A DNA stretch of 64,000 bases from Rebecca billardiae RCC1528 (GCA_965240325.2 OZ251246.1:1116001-1180000); one strand, 5' to 3'; shown: positions 44,123 through 55,538, counted from the first letter of the stretch. Numbers and translations are program-made. Notes: generated by a model from the sequence alone, not told the origin.

Positions 44123-47028
44123 GCAGCGGTGCGCGAAGGAGCGCGCAGACGGGGCGCACCCTGCACCTCTTGTGGAAGCGCACGCCGCCGTCGGAGCGCG
44201 CTGCGGCGCGGGGCCCCGTATTTGATCCCGCGCACTACCTGCGCGGCCCGGCGGCCATGGGCGGCGGTGGCGGCCAGCGCCGCATGCAGCGCGGCGCTGC
44301 GTTGCCTCATACGTAGTAGGTATCGTCGTTACCACTACGGCTCAGAATTATGTCGTAGCCGCCTCGCTCCGGCTCGCGTAGCAGTCGTCGGCGTCACGTT
44401 ATTATATGTATATGTGGGGTTATTGGTACAATAACTGTAGGTGGGCCCACTGGCCACTGTGGGATTATAGTGACGCAGAGCGCGAGCTCATAGAGCGATG
44501 TTTACTTTCGTCTCGAGCTGGATTCCAGCCCCAGGAGATGGCCCCTGGCCTGCCTGGTTAAAAAACCAGTGGTACATGCTGTAAATATAGGGAGTAACGG
44601 TGGTCCTGTTTACTTATTGGAAATGGCCTGTGACCAATGTAACGGCCATGTAACGGGCGTCTTAAACGTGATATATAGGGTCGATAGACGTCACTTTGAT
44701 ATAGCACTTTGATGAGCTGATCATAGGTCTTCAGCAGCATGCACACCCATTGTCACATATACGGCGTATATGGGCACTGTGAGAATACGGGATAACGGCC
44801 GTTACACCCGTGCGTTACATATACACCGCCATGCTGATCAGCATGGCTGCCATAGTATTTCAGACTGTTTCAGACTGCTCTCGTAGCAGCCGTACGGCGT
44901 GCATGTGACACCTAAGATTTTTTCCAACCCTTCTACCCTCGAAGGATGAGTCTTAAGGAGCCGTGGGCAAAGATTGAGCCGCACCGAGTCGCGGCGCCAG
45001 CCCGCCCGCCGTGGTCAAGGCAAGCAGGAGTGGTGCACGCGGCGCCGGGCCCATCCAGCAGCCCGCAGCGTAAACACGGCGGACAAGGTTCGTCGAGAGC
45101 TCATCTGTGGCGTTCAAGGCAGGCACTGCTATGCATCGAACGCCTATTCTCATGCCCCGACCTAACCGTTGCTCTACACTGCGACCAAGCTGTGTCCGAG
45201 CTGTCCTCAGCTTGACCGTCCTTTGCCTAACTGTGCGCAACGGCCGCTTCGTCGCAGCGCCGAGCTGGCTCGCCGTGGTGCGCGCGCGCGCGTAGCGATG
45301 TGCACTCATCACCGCTTCCTGCGTGGCAGCAGGGCGAGACATGGCTCGCAGGTAAGCTGAAACGCCTGCTGACCGTGCACCGGCGTCGGCGGCGCCACCA
45401 ACGTCCTCGGGCAGGCTCACGAAGGGCTCAAATCACTGGTGAACGCATCAACTGTACTGTCCGCAGCGAGCACGGCGCACAGCGGATGACCAAGCAGAGG
45501 CGGGGCGACTGCTGTGCGGCCGCGCGGGGGGAGTAGCTGGGCTCTTGAGGTACGCGTAGAGCCACGACAGGGCTCAACAAGCGCATCAGCTGCGATCTAC
45601 CCGGCTTGACGCGCAGCCCGACCTCGTGCAATCGTGTGGCTCGAGGCCCTCCAAGGGGCTCGTAGCTTCCAAACACCTGAGGTGCGTCGGCACTGAGAGT
45701 TGAGTCGAGGCCGGGGAGGTAACAGACGGCACACGCATCCACTTTGACCGCTGTTTGACCATCAGATCCTTCCCCAAGTGCCCACGATCATGTGAATAGC
45801 CACAGCGTTCGGTCACACCGCGCAGACTTCCGGGGACCTGACCGACGAGGCGGGTCTCCGCAGGGCCACAGAAGTAGCTGGGCCTTGCCAGGATACCATG
45901 CATATGCTGTCCGAGTAACGCTCCGGAGTGTCCGAGTTGATTCGAGTGCGTCCCAAGCTCGCGTTGTGCACGCATTACAATCCTCAAAGCTGTTCCGGTG
46001 TTTGAACGCGCGACTGTCGGCGAGAGATGGCGGACCGGGAAGATGACCCAGGGATGAACCGTTCGCATGGCTCGTTTCAGAGGGCTACGCAGTATGCCAC
46101 GGGCGTGCGGCGCAGCGTGCCTCGCATGGTAGGCGGGCAAGCGCGGCGGACAACGCGCTGACGACGCGCACAGGTCGATCCCGGTCATCGTTTTCGCGAG
46201 CGACCGGCTTCCCGGACCGGGAGTTTGGCGGCCTGGAAAAAAGGGACTTCAGCGCGAGAAAAAGAGCACGGCTGCGGTCCGAAAAAGCCAGAGAGATTGT
46301 GTTTTCATTTTTAAATGGCTGTGGGCCCACCTAATAACTGATTGTCTAAGAGGACGATGCCAAGAACGCCGGGCGCCAGCGCCGCTCATCAGCCACATCG
46401 CCCTCTACCAGACCATCGCCTCAAAGCGCTGCTCCCGGACAAACAGTCTGTCCGGGTTTGTCGCCGCGGAGATCTGCTGTTTCCGGCGCCCCCTGGCTGC
46501 TTCGCCAGGCGCGGGCGCGCGAGATGGCTGCAGCCGGGCTCGTGGCCCTGCGTCGCCGGCGGCGGCGGCTCGCACGCGGGTGGCGCGTCGCGTGCACCGA
46601 CCAACATCTTTCGGCAACTCAGCGGTAAGCAACATCACTCACGCACCGCGTCTCGTCGACGGCGAGCGGCATGCCCACCGCATCTGCTGCCGCTCGCCAA
46701 GGCATGAGGACACGTAAATCCCACTGAGTAGGAACACACGCAGCCGCCTCGGCATCGACATGCCAGGCGGCGTGCCCACCTTCGGCCAGCAGTTGGCGTC
46801 GGCGTTCACGAGGACGGCTAGACATATATATATATCACTGTTTCGAACCGTCGTCGAGTCGCGATCAACTTTCAGCGACTACAGCTTTCTCGCGCGATGC
46901 CGATCGCGATCGATCTCTCTCTTGCCCGCGGACCGTCTCATCATCCGAAGGCGCCCCTGGAGGCTCGCCGGGCGCCACGGGCCGACTCGGCCTCGGGCTC
47001 GGGCACGGCGCGCCCGGCGACTATACGC

Positions 47029-47091
<63 letters not shown>

Positions 47092-47561
47092 CATCCTAGC
47101 TCGGCTCGACTCTGGCTCGGTCGTACTCGTAACGGGGCGCCGGCTGCGCCGCGCCCGCTGCGGCGGCGCGATGGCTGCTTCTTTCTATACTGCTAAGCCA
47201 GTCACGGACTATATACGCATACCTAGCTGTGTCGTAGTCTGTGATCTGCTTCATTCAGCATGTAACTACTCGCGCGCAGCGTACTGCGTTGTCTGCCAGC
47301 CGGCGGAGCCAGTCACAGTGCCCAGTCGCCCACTCTGCGCGGCACAGAGAATGCCGATACGAGTCTGACGAGAGTCAGCCGAGAGTAGCTGCTAGTCGTC
47401 GGCACGCCGTATACTCTTGAGCGAGCGGAGCTAGCCTCGTCGTCGCGCGCCGCGCGCAGCGCGACCCGCCCGTACCCGGTTACCGGTACCGTACACGTCA
47501 CGGCGTAACATCTCCCTGGAAGTAGTCACGGCTGGGTAGACGATATCGCCCATGGATCGAC
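44123..47561. other. Long spacer, 3.4 kb, no recognised gene
   Basis: Short frames on both strands look protein-like in places, for example a minus-strand 68-codon frame at about 46619-46825 containing WDLRVLMPWRAAADAVGMPL, but I recognise no family and see no splice pattern. A minus-strand open stretch at 45586-46188 is basic and without motif. A (TA)n run lies at 47031-47089. The 44400-44900 part is AT-rich with several palindromic words. Confidence 0.5.
47031..47089. repeat. (TA)n microsatellite, about 29 units
   Basis: This is an unbroken TA run of about 59 bp in the long spacer upstream of the AhpC/TSA-like gene's 3' end. Confidence 0.95.
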
Positions 47562-48533
47562 TCAGCGCGCCATGGTCGGCGCCTGTGCCGGCTCGGGCGG
47601 TGACGACGCCGGCGGAGGCATGCCGACGGGCGCGAGGTTGCTCCGCTCGAGCTTGGCAAGCACGTCCTCAAAGTTGCACACGGCGCAGATGCCCGGGTCC
47701 TTCCACTCGTACAGCGCCTCCCCTCCCGGGCCGAGCACGAGGCAGCCGCCCAGCTGGGTGAGCAGCTGCAGCTGCGCGTCCGCGGGGCGGAGCGCGTCCC
47801 ACTCCTTGAGGGAGAGGCCGAGCATGTTCTGCAGCCGCAGCGTCGCGAGCTCGAGCGGGCGGCGCGGCCACGAGCCGACGAGCGGCAGCGCCGCGAACTT
47901 GTTCTCGAGCACCTCGCCCGTCGCGGGGTCGAGCTCGAGGGCGTTGGCCGGCCATCGGCCCGCGCGCGCGCCCTGCGCCAGCGCGTCCTCAATCCACGGC
48001 TGCCCGCCGAGCGGGTTGCCGAGGTAGCCGCCGATCACGGCGGGGAGCGTCGCCCATGCGCCGAGCCCGAAGAGCATCCCAAACAGCTTGAGGTACGGCG
48101 ACATCTCCGCGTCGTCCGGCCGCCAGCCGCGCGCGACGCCAAACGCGAGGCCTGCGGCACCCGTCGGGTCCGCGAGCAGCTCGACCGCCTCGGGGAGGTC
48201 GAGGCGGTCGGCGAGCGTGCGCGCAGCGTCGGGCTCGGCGTTGACAATGAAGAGCACGCGCTCCACCCCGCGCTGCCGCAGCTTGGGCAGGTAGTGCCGC
48301 ACGCGCTGGCCGTACTCGATCGCGTTGAAGTCGGCCGCGTACGTGCCAAAGATGACGCACGTGGCGTGCTGCGCGGAGGTGGAGGTGCACGCCTCGAGCT
48401 CGCGGCCGAGGTCGATGGGCGGCGCGTCGGGGCTTGCGCGCACGCGACTGGCCATGACGCCCTGCAGCTTGGCGTACGCGCTCACGCCCGCGGCGTGCGT
48501 GAGCACGAGGAGCGCGGCCGAGCGCAGCGACAT
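47562..48533 (-). CDS. AhpC/TSA-like thioredoxin-fold protein with secretory leader
   Basis: This is one exon, 323 residues. The leader SLRSAALLVLTHAAGVSA is a likely signal peptide; in complex-plastid algae such leaders often begin plastid-targeting sequences. The core is a thioredoxin-like domain of the AhpC/TSA antioxidant (PRXL2-like) kind: TCVIFGTYAADFNAIEYGQ (beta strand and following helix), GVERVLFIVNAEPDAARTLADRL and VELLADPTGAAGLAFGVARGW, then GNPLGGQPWIEDALAQG. Where peroxiredoxins carry a peroxidatic Cys there is AADFNAIEY without one, so a classical peroxidase reaction is doubtful. A C-terminal Pro-rich tail follows CNFEDVLAKLER. The ATG at 48533 is used; a GTG two codons upstream is ignored. 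It lies downstream of and parallel to the trigger-factor gene. Confidence 0.7.
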   Translation of the reverse strand: MSLRSAALLVLTHAAGVSAYAKLQGVMASRVRASPDAPPIDLGRELEACTSTSAQHATCVIFGTYAADFNAIEYGQRVRHYLPKLRQRGVERVLFIVNAEPDAARTLADRLDLPEAVELLADPTGAAGLAFGVARGWRPDDAEMSPYLKLFGMLFGLGAWATLPAVIGGYLGNPLGGQPWIEDALAQGARAGRWPANALELDPATGEVLENKFAALPLVGSWPRRPLELATLRLQNMLGLSLKEWDALRPADAQLQLLTQLGGCLVLGPGGEALYEWKDPGICAVCNFEDVLAKLERSNLAPVGMPPPASSPPEPAQAPTMAR

Positions 48534-48918
48534 CGTCACGATGGTGATTGCGCCGGGACGTTCAGCGCGCTCGAATCTTCTCGGGCGGACAAACCGCCGC
48601 CGCAGAACCGCCGGCGCAGTGCGCGTTGCGCAGGCACCGTGCCCGGTCTTGCCTCAGTGCTCGAATGATCGTCGAACGGAAATGGTCAGACTCATGGTGC
48701 GTGCGGCTGAGCAAGGCACCATGGACGTCGTCATGCGGGCGTCGTCATCCGGAGGCAAGTCCGGAGCGGTGAGGCGCCGAGCATCGAGTCTGAGTAGTAC
48801 TAGTAGGCTAGTAGCAGAATACACCGCGCCGGTGCGTGCGCACACGTACTCGGCACTGGCGCGCCGGATGGCTCATGGTGCGGGCCGAGCGTGCGCTCGC
48901 GAGTCAGAAGAGGGGCCC
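48534..48918. other. Spacer between AhpC/TSA-like and trigger-factor genes
   Basis: I see no recognised feature. The region should hold the promoter of the AhpC/TSA-like gene and the 3' end of the trigger-factor transcript. Confidence 0.5.
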
Positions 48919-50600
48919 TCAGAAGAGCTGCTCCTCCTTCTCCTTGGCCATGATCTTGGCCATCTCCTCGTCGCTCAGCTCCGTCTTGGTCACCTTGGCC
49001 TTTTCCGCGATGAGTCCGAGCACCTTCTCGCGCAGCATGGTCGCCTCGATCTGCGTCATCAGCATCGCGTCGTCCACCTTCTCGATGCCCTCGGGGTCGG
49101 ACTGCTTCATCATCGCCTGCGCGAGAGGCGGCGCGCGGCGCGTGGCGGCGGGGCGGCGCGCGGAATCAGGGGCGGCGGCGCGCGGGCGCAGCGGCCTGCC
49201 GCGAGCGCACGTGCGTGTGCGCGCGCGCGCGCGTGCGCGCGTGTGCGCGCACACACCTTCTGCTCCTCTATCTCCGCCTTGTCCACGCGGATGCCCTCGA
49301 GGCGGGCGATGGCGTCGACGAGCAGCGACGCGCGCACGATGTTCTCCGTCTTCGCCCGCGTCTCCTCCTTGTACGCATCGAACGACTCCGGCGTGACCAT
49401 CGACTGCAGCTGCTCGTCGTCGACCTCGCCTCGGTCCCTCAGCTCTGTCAGCATCGTCGCAAACCGCTTGCGCGCGTGCTCGGTGACGAGCGTGTCGGGC
49501 ACGGCGACGCCGGGGAGCAGCCGGTCGACGAGGACGTCCTCGAGCGCGAGGTACAGCCGCTCCTTCACCATCTTGTCCATCTCCGCCTGCACGCCCTGCC
49601 GCACGCGCTCGTGCAGCCCGGCGAGGTCGAGCGTCGGGTCGATCGACTTGGCGAGCGCGTCGTCCAGCTCAGGGAGCACGCGCGTCTGCACCGCCTTCAC
49701 CTCGACGTCGAAGAGGAGCTTCTTGCCCGCGAGCTGCGCCTGCTGCGAGCGCTGCGAGAACTCGACCGGCACCTCCCGCCGCTCGCCCGCCTTCGCGCCG
49801 AGCAGCCCCTCCACCAGCCCGGGCATGAAGCGGCCGGGCACAAGCTCGATCGTGAGCTCCTCGCCCGACGCGACGTTGAGCTCCTGCCCGCGCGCGCCGT
49901 CGGGCAGCGCCTCGTAGCCGGTCATGTCGACGCGGACGACGTCGCCCTCCTGCGCGACGCGCCCCTCGGGCAGGTCCTCCAGCTTCGCTTGCCGCTCGCG
50001 CAGCGCCTTGAGCGTCTCGTCGTACGCCTTGGTGTTGAACTTGGGCACGTCGATCTCGACGTCCAGGTTCTCATACGCGCCCTTCTCCACCTCGACCTCC
50101 GGCCAGAGCTCGACGTCGAGGTTGACGTCGAGGGGCTTGCCCGGGCTGAAGCGCGCGATCAGCGCCGTCGAGTCCTCCACCACCTGCGGCTCGCCGATCG
50201 CGTTGAGCTCGGGGTGGTTGCCGATCGCGTTGGTGCCGTAGTGCTCGAGCAGCTGCGCGATCGCGTCCGACGCGAGCACGTCGCGGCCGACGGCGCCAAT
50301 GACGAGGGCCTCGGGCGCGGCGCCCTTCTTGAAGCCATCCACGTTCACCTGCCCCTTCGCCTTCCGCACGAGCCCGTCGAACACCTCGCGCGTCGCCTCC
50401 GCCGGGATCGTGAGCGTGACCCGCGCCTCGCTCTTGCCCGGCACCTTCTCGTACGACAGCGACGCGTCCGGGATGGCGACCATCATGCGCACGGCGCGCG
50501 TGCCCGCGGGCAGCCGCGCCACGCCCACGATGCTGCCCCCGCGCGCGGCCGCAGCGCCCGCGAGCGCGGGGAGCAGCCACGTGCACGCCGCGGCCACCAT
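48919..50600 (-). CDS. tig: Plastid-type trigger factor (ribosome-associated chaperone)
   Basis: Two exons (50600-49257, 49116-48919) join across a 140-bp intron (GTGTGTGCG...GCGCAG, phase 0) to give 513 residues. Trigger factor binds nascent chains at the exit of bacterial-type ribosomes, and in eukaryotes is a chloroplast protein. The leader VAAACTWLLPALAGAAA is signal-peptide-like and is followed by an Arg/Ser-rich stretch, as expected for import into a secondary plastid. The ribosome-binding domain (about 50-185) includes VNVDGFKKGAAP at 85-96, matching the GFRxGxxP signature. The PPIase-like domain (about 210-290) includes AQEGDVVRVDMTGYEAL and MPGLVEGLLGAKAGE. The helical C-terminal domain (300-513) includes VPDTLVTEHARKRF and EVDDEQLQSM. 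The ATG at 50600 is chosen; the longer frame upstream starts with TTG. Confidence 0.9.
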
Positions 50601-50779
50601 GATCACGAGCAGCTGGACGGACAGTCCCGTGGCCAAGCGGCACGCGAGCTTTTCGGCCCTCGGCGGAGCTCCGCAGCGCTCACGATGGCGGCGGCCAGGC
50701 TGGCGATCTCACGCAGGGAGATGGTGTCTCTGCGTGAGGCGACTACGGTCGACGACGGCTCACGGCTCCCGAAGTCGCG
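50601..50779. promoter_or_regulatory. Shared upstream region of trigger factor and lumen-protein genes
   Basis: The 179 bp between these divergent start codons must contain both promoters. Both products appear plastid-bound, so joint regulation is possible, but no specific motif is visible. Confidence 0.4.
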
Positions 50780-51538
50780 ATGGTGATGTCATCACGTCCG
50801 CTCGTCGCGCTGTGCCTGCTCGGCTCCGCGGCGGGCCTGCGTGTGACTCCGGCGCGATCGCGCGTGCTGAGCGCCGACGCCGTCGCGCGGCGCTCAGCGC
50901 TCGCCGCGGCGAGCTCGGCCGTGCTGCTCGGCTGCGCGAGCGCGCTGCCCGGCGGCGGCGCCGCGCTCGCCGCCGTCAAAGCGCCCAAGCGCGACGAGGC
51001 TCAGCTGAAACGCGTGACCGTGCTGATCCTGCGCGTGATGGAGGCGACGGACCAGGAGGAGCGGCTGATCAAGTCCGGCATGTACAAGGACGTCCAGCGG
51101 AAGAGCGTCAAGAACGCCGCGACGATGATGCTCGACAACTACGACCTGCGCAACTCGCTCGTGACCGCCAGCATCTTTGTGGACGCGGCGCAGGTGGCGG
51201 AGGCGACGCGGCTGGGTCAGGAGGCGAGCGAAGCGCTCACGCAGATCGTGGGCTACTTCCCCGCCGACCTCAGCGTGGGCGAGCTCGAGCGGCCTCAGCA
51301 GGACTTTGTGCTAAAGGCGCTCGCGACCACGCGCGTCAACCTCGAGTCGTTTGTCGCCATGCTGCCTCAGGACGTCGTGCGCGCCGCCCGCAGCCAGATC
51401 GCCGAGGAGAACCAGCTGAACGTGAAGGAGTTCAAGGAGCTTTACCCGGGCGAGGCGATGATCAACGTGCCCACGCCCGGCGCAACCACCGGCCCCCAAA
51501 TCCAGTACATCCCGTCAGGGTCGCTGCCCTCGAAGTGA
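50780..51538 (+). CDS. Probable thylakoid-lumen protein with twin-arginine leader
   Basis: This is one exon, 252 residues. The N-terminus has a signal-peptide-like segment (RPLVALCLLGSAAGLRV), a short basic stretch, then VARRSALAAASSAVLLG, a twin-arginine plus hydrophobic segment ending GGGAALA before AVKAPKRD. Such a three-part leader fits a lumenal protein in a red-lineage secondary plastid. The mature part (about 65-252) is helical with no cysteine motif: LKRVTVLILRVMEATDQEERL, NAATMMLDNYDLRNSLV and EASEALTQIVGYFPADLSV. It resembles plastid lumen helical-bundle proteins in general character (PsbQ-like size), but I cannot name the family. The ATG at 50780 is the first in frame. Confidence 0.65.
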   Translation: MVMSSRPLVALCLLGSAAGLRVTPARSRVLSADAVARRSALAAASSAVLLGCASALPGGGAALAAVKAPKRDEAQLKRVTVLILRVMEATDQEERLIKSGMYKDVQRKSVKNAATMMLDNYDLRNSLVTASIFVDAAQVAEATRLGQEASEALTQIVGYFPADLSVGELERPQQDFVLKALATTRVNLESFVAMLPQDVVRAARSQIAEENQLNVKEFKELYPGEAMINVPTPGATTGPQIQYIPSGSLPSK

Positions 51539-51571
51539 GTTTAGCTGTTTATTAGTCCGGTCGTGTAGACT

Positions 51572-51627
51572 CATTCTATGATTTAACGACACAGGTAGGA
51601 CGACGCGGGTCTCCTGATTCGTCGGCG
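51572..51627 (+). repeat. Dispersed repeat element, type copy
   Basis: The sequence CATTCTATGATTTAACGACA followed by CAGGTAGGAC...GGGTCTCCTGATTCGTC matches, over about 55 bp and near 80 percent, the reverse strand of 11043-11100. A third copy with a 6-bp insertion starts at 9661. The core AAATCATAGAATG alone recurs at 563-576 and 20019-20031. This copy begins 34 bp after the stop codon of the lumen-protein gene. Nature unknown; a short SINE or MITE relic or a recurring RNA element is possible. Confidence 0.6.
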
Positions 51628-52694
51628 GCAGTGCCCGATCGTCGACACGAAGTCGGCGTTGGTGGCAGAGCATAGCCTGCACCGCGATCCGATTGCTTGA
51701 GCGCGGCCTTGAGCTGCTGGAGCGCGATCCACCTGCGCTGCGCGGCTCGCATGGCCCTGCTGTGCCCCGAGCGAGGGCGATGGTGCAGGTCCGGATGTCA
51801 GCTGGCAGTCTCAGCCGCTGGTGGCAGCTGGTCGAGCCTGCCCCGTGCTCCCCGAGCGGTCGCGTACGCGCCTGCCGCTCGAGCCAGCTGGCTGGCTGGC
51901 GGCGGCTGGCGCTGCAGCGTCGTCCAGGGTGCGCTTCGTCCGCTGCTGCGGCAGCTCCTCGTCGTCCAAGTCGTCGCCCGGGGGCGAGTCTCGGTCCTCG
52001 TGGAGCGGGGCAGCAGGGACTGGCGTGGGTGCAGCGGCCGGTGCCAGGCGCGCCGCCTTGCGCGCCTGGCGTTCCTTGACGGCGCGGCGCGTCGAGGAGC
52101 GACTCGCCTGCCTGAGCTGTGTGCGTCTCCTATTCTTAGTAAACTGTAGTGCATGCTGCGACGAGTATGATACGAGTCGGACGAGCAGGCGGACTGAGAG
52201 CGCCGCTGCAACTGCTATATATAGAGAGGCCAATAGAGGCCGGTTACCGCCCGAGAGCCCCACTGGGGCCTGGGGGGTGCGTGGCCCAAAATCCAACTTC
52301 CTGCCGTCTTGAGATGAGGCTCTCAAACTTCGGGATGTCAATATATTCGCCTGATGAAATGAGCCGCGCTGGGGTCACGCTGACAAGTTTTGCGAAAAAA
52401 TGGCACATACTGGAGATATACGACCTCAATCTCGACGCGATCTCGGCAACATTAGTAGGGGAGATACACGATCTCCAAGGTGATCTCGCTATGTGCACCA
52501 GAATCGCACCGTCTAGATCACATTTTGGCAGTCTGAAATTGGCACAGGCGGATTCTACACCCTGGAATTAAGCCTAAACGAACTTAAACGGCGGACTCAA
52601 ACAGTTAGAAACCGAGGAGATATTTCATATTTCGAGATTTCGGGAGATTGTGTCACTCGGGAGTGTAACGGTCGGAGCTCTGACCCCACTCAAC

Positions 52695-53680
52695 TGCTAT
52701 ACAGGCTCCAGCCACAGAGTCAGGGACGTCCACTGACCCTATGGGGGGGGTGCATTTAGACGAACCCCTGGGAGCCAGGGAGCGATGAGGGTACCAATCG
52801 AAAGATCTCCGGGGCGGCGGACGAAGTAACGTAGTCCTCATCGAAGTAATCGACGTCTTCTCACGCCTCGACGTGTTTGAACGCGTCGTCACAGTCGAAC
52901 ACGGAGGACTCCATCGTGCTGAACTTTTTTTTGGGCTCCCGGACCGGTCTCTCGCACGATGGAGCTCCGCCGAGCGGGCGAGGAGACGAGACGCCTTGGA
53001 GGCCTTGATCCGGGCGCATCCGCTGGTTGGCCGCGGCACCCTGTCGCGCTCGCGCCCCGGGTGCACCTTCGTGCACTGAGAGTCACCGATGGGCGAGAAG
53101 CTGCTCGTCGACTCGAGCAAGCTGCGCGCTGTCCGCGTCGAGCTGCTCGCGCCGGCGGCCACACCTTGAGCTCGCGGCGGTGCGGGTGTGCGCATGAGCT
53201 TGTCGGCTTCGAGCTGCTCGCGCCCCGGGCCGCGCCGTCAGCTCGTGGTGGCACGGGTATGCGCACGAGCTCGTGCTTGGCTGCAGCTCCTCAGAGGACT
53301 GCCACAGCTGGCTGGCTCAGAGCTTGTTCGACGAGTGCTCAGTGCTGAGGTGCGGTGTGGCCTGCGCGGTGCGCCGCAGCGGTCAATGCGTTGCTCGATC
53401 CTGCAGTGCAAGCTACGTCTTGACTCGCGAGGGAGGCGCCGATATCGGGGCTGTGTGCAATGCGTCATGGCCGCTCGGCGCAGAGCCGACGCCGCACGAC
53501 GCAGCCCTCAGCCAACACCAGCGAACACGGTCTGCTATGACGAATTCTGGCGAGTTGGGGCCTTATTGAGGCGTATTTGGTCCTTCGATCGGCTGGGGGG
53601 AGCCCCCCCCAGACCCCCCCAGAGAGTCTGAATGCACCCCTGCTGGACGTCCCGGACAGTGACCGGAGCCTACAGCTATC
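52695..53680. mobile_element. Possible inverted-repeat element with degenerate 110-bp ends
   Basis: The left end (about 52698-52805) and right end (about 53587-53679, reversed) share, in order, AGGCTCC, GGGACGTCCA, GGGGTGCATTYAGAC and ATCGAAAG/ATCGAAGG with similar spacing. This ordered match over more than 100 bp cannot be chance and suggests terminal inverted repeats of an old element about 1 kb long. Inside are a 72-bp direct duplication (53140 and 53211, each starting TCGAGCTGCTCGCGCC) and a decayed protein-like segment on the minus strand near 52770-52930. Target-site duplication is not identified. Confidence 0.6.
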
Positions 53681-54162
53681 GATATAGCATCAGATAGACG
53701 TAACTAGTATATATGTATATATATACCATTATATATTTATTAATTGCGCTCTGATAAATTCGACGACGACATTCACTGTCGGACCGGACAATCCGACATT
53801 CGAATTCATTCGTCACTCGGTCGGTCCTGCGCAGTGCACTCACGCCCTCACACCGGTCAACCAACGACAATAATAATATATTATAACTATACCGATATAT
53901 ATATATCATATATATATCATCGACACGGCCTAAGTGCCGGCGTGCCGGCGCACCGGGACCGGGGCTGCCATGCAGTCACACCGGCTGATGCCAGCAGACG
54001 ACCGGCTTGCGCGCACGAATTTGGACTCGGAGTCCGATTCTCTCCGCGGCCAGTCCGCGAGGCGGCGAGTCGTAGCGAATAAGCGATTATTTAAAAAAAA
54101 CTACTCAGAATAATATATATATATTAATAATATATATCAATGATATGCATAATGAGTATATA

Positions 54163-55538
54163 TCAAGTGACGATGCGGATGAAGAGGGTCAGCCACGCTG
54201 TCAGATAGAGCGGTGCTACGATCATCTGCACGGCGAGAATGGCCGCAGCGCGGCGGCTGAGGTTGTGCGGTTGTCTCTGGTTCAGCATGACGACGGCGTT
54301 GTTCGCCGTGGGCATTGCCGTCTGCAGCAGCAGCACGAGGCGCAGCAGCGTGCCCACGCGCCGCCCGTCGTCACCAGGCCCGCCGCCGGTGGCGAGCGCG
54401 GGGATGCAGCGCGTGTCGAGGCTGTACAGCGCCAAGCCGAGCGCAGGCATCAAGCCCGCGCGCACGATGAACGTGAGCGCGGCGTCGAGCGGCAGCCCGT
54501 GCCACCACGGCTGCTCCGTGCCCGCATGCCCCTGGCCCTCCGCCTCGTCGTCCGCGTCCGCACCCGCGCCGAGCACCGCGCCGAGCAAGACGGTGCCCAC
54601 CGGGATGCACGCGTCGCCCACCAGCAGCAGCGCCGCCTGCAGCGGCGCGAGGGGCGCGTTGGCGCCGACGAGCAGGCGCTTGGCGGGCGAGATGCCGACG
54701 AGCAGCCCGGCGAGGACGGCGACGATTGGCGCGTTGAGCGTGCGCCGCGCCATCGCCACCATGCTATCGCGCTCCGGCAGGCGCGCCCACACGGCTGCGA
54801 CGGGGCGAGACGCGGCGTGCTGGTGCGCCCATAGCCGCCCGCCGACCGAGCCGCTGAGTGCGATCGTGCCCCCCGCAGAGCTCTCCTCCGTGACGGATGA
54901 ACCGCGCCCCCCGCTCTCCTCCACGCTCGGCTGCGCCGCCAGCTTGGTCGGCGGCTCGGCCGCAATCGGCCGCCCCGCGTACTCCCAGCCAGCCGTCCAG
55001 CAGAGCACGCTCCAGCCGAGCAGGTACACGGACACGTTGCCGAACGCGCGGTCGAGGGCGAGCGGGTCGTCGGGTACGAGGACGGGCGCGAGGCTAGTGA
55101 GGAGGATCAGGGGGAACAGGTTGCCTGTGGCGCGGCCCGCGCGGCGCAGGCAGCAGCGTGAGGTGTGCAAAAGCGGTGCGCGCGCGCGCACTGACTGTTC
55201 CGCGCACCATTGCCGAACGTGCCAGCCAATACTACGACCCGCCTGCGAGATGGGCTCAGTCTGCACACCCAGGCGAGCGCGCTCGTCACCGCAAAGCCCA
55301 AGCCAACGTGCACGACCGCGTGCGCGGGCAGCAACCAGTCCGTTGCGAGCCCGGCCAACGTCGCTGACTCCGCAACGCGCGCAAAGAGCATGCACGGGAG
55401 CAGCAGATGGACGGTGAAGGCGTTGAGCTGCTTGACCGCCGGCGCGTTGACGAAGCCCGTGCGCGCCAGGACCACGCCGAAGCTCAACACGAGCATGGCC
55501 TTCGCCACGGCGGCGCCGGCCGCCGCGAAGGGCGTCAT
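54163..55538 (-). CDS. PIN/PILS-like auxin efflux carrier family transporter
   Basis: Two exons (55538-55208, 55124-54163) join across an 83-bp intron (phase 1) to give 430 residues. The protein has about ten hydrophobic segments in two groups of five flanking a hydrophilic loop (roughly 185-255), the layout of the PIN/PILS membrane transport family. Recognisable segments are VKQLNAFTVHLLLPCMLFA, AFAVTSALAWV-type helices, TFGNGNLFPLILLTSL created by the splice, NAPIVAVLAGLLVGISP, GTVLLGAVLGAG and LLQTAMPTANNAVVMLNQ. PILS proteins lie in the ER membrane; the substrate in algae is unknown and need not be auxin. The start is the ATG at 55538; an earlier in-frame GTG is less likely. Divergent from the RagC/D gene by 122 bp. 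Confidence 0.8.

Larger units (their letters stand above)
51539..54162. other. Long spacer holding a dispersed repeat and an inverted-repeat element
   Basis: Beyond the two listed elements, a minus-strand stretch at about 51800-52150 reads as a Lys/Arg- and acid-rich peptide (SRSSTRRAVKERQARKAARL) without family. A 20-bp word, CCTGAGCTGTGTGCGTCTC, near 52110 also occurs near 24095. The 53680-54160 part is TA-rich. No gene is recognised. Confidence 0.5.

Noticed and set aside
45586-46188. A 200-codon minus-strand gene or retrotransposon fragment
   Set aside because: No reverse-transcriptase, integrase or other motif was found in any frame, and composition is typical of chance frames.
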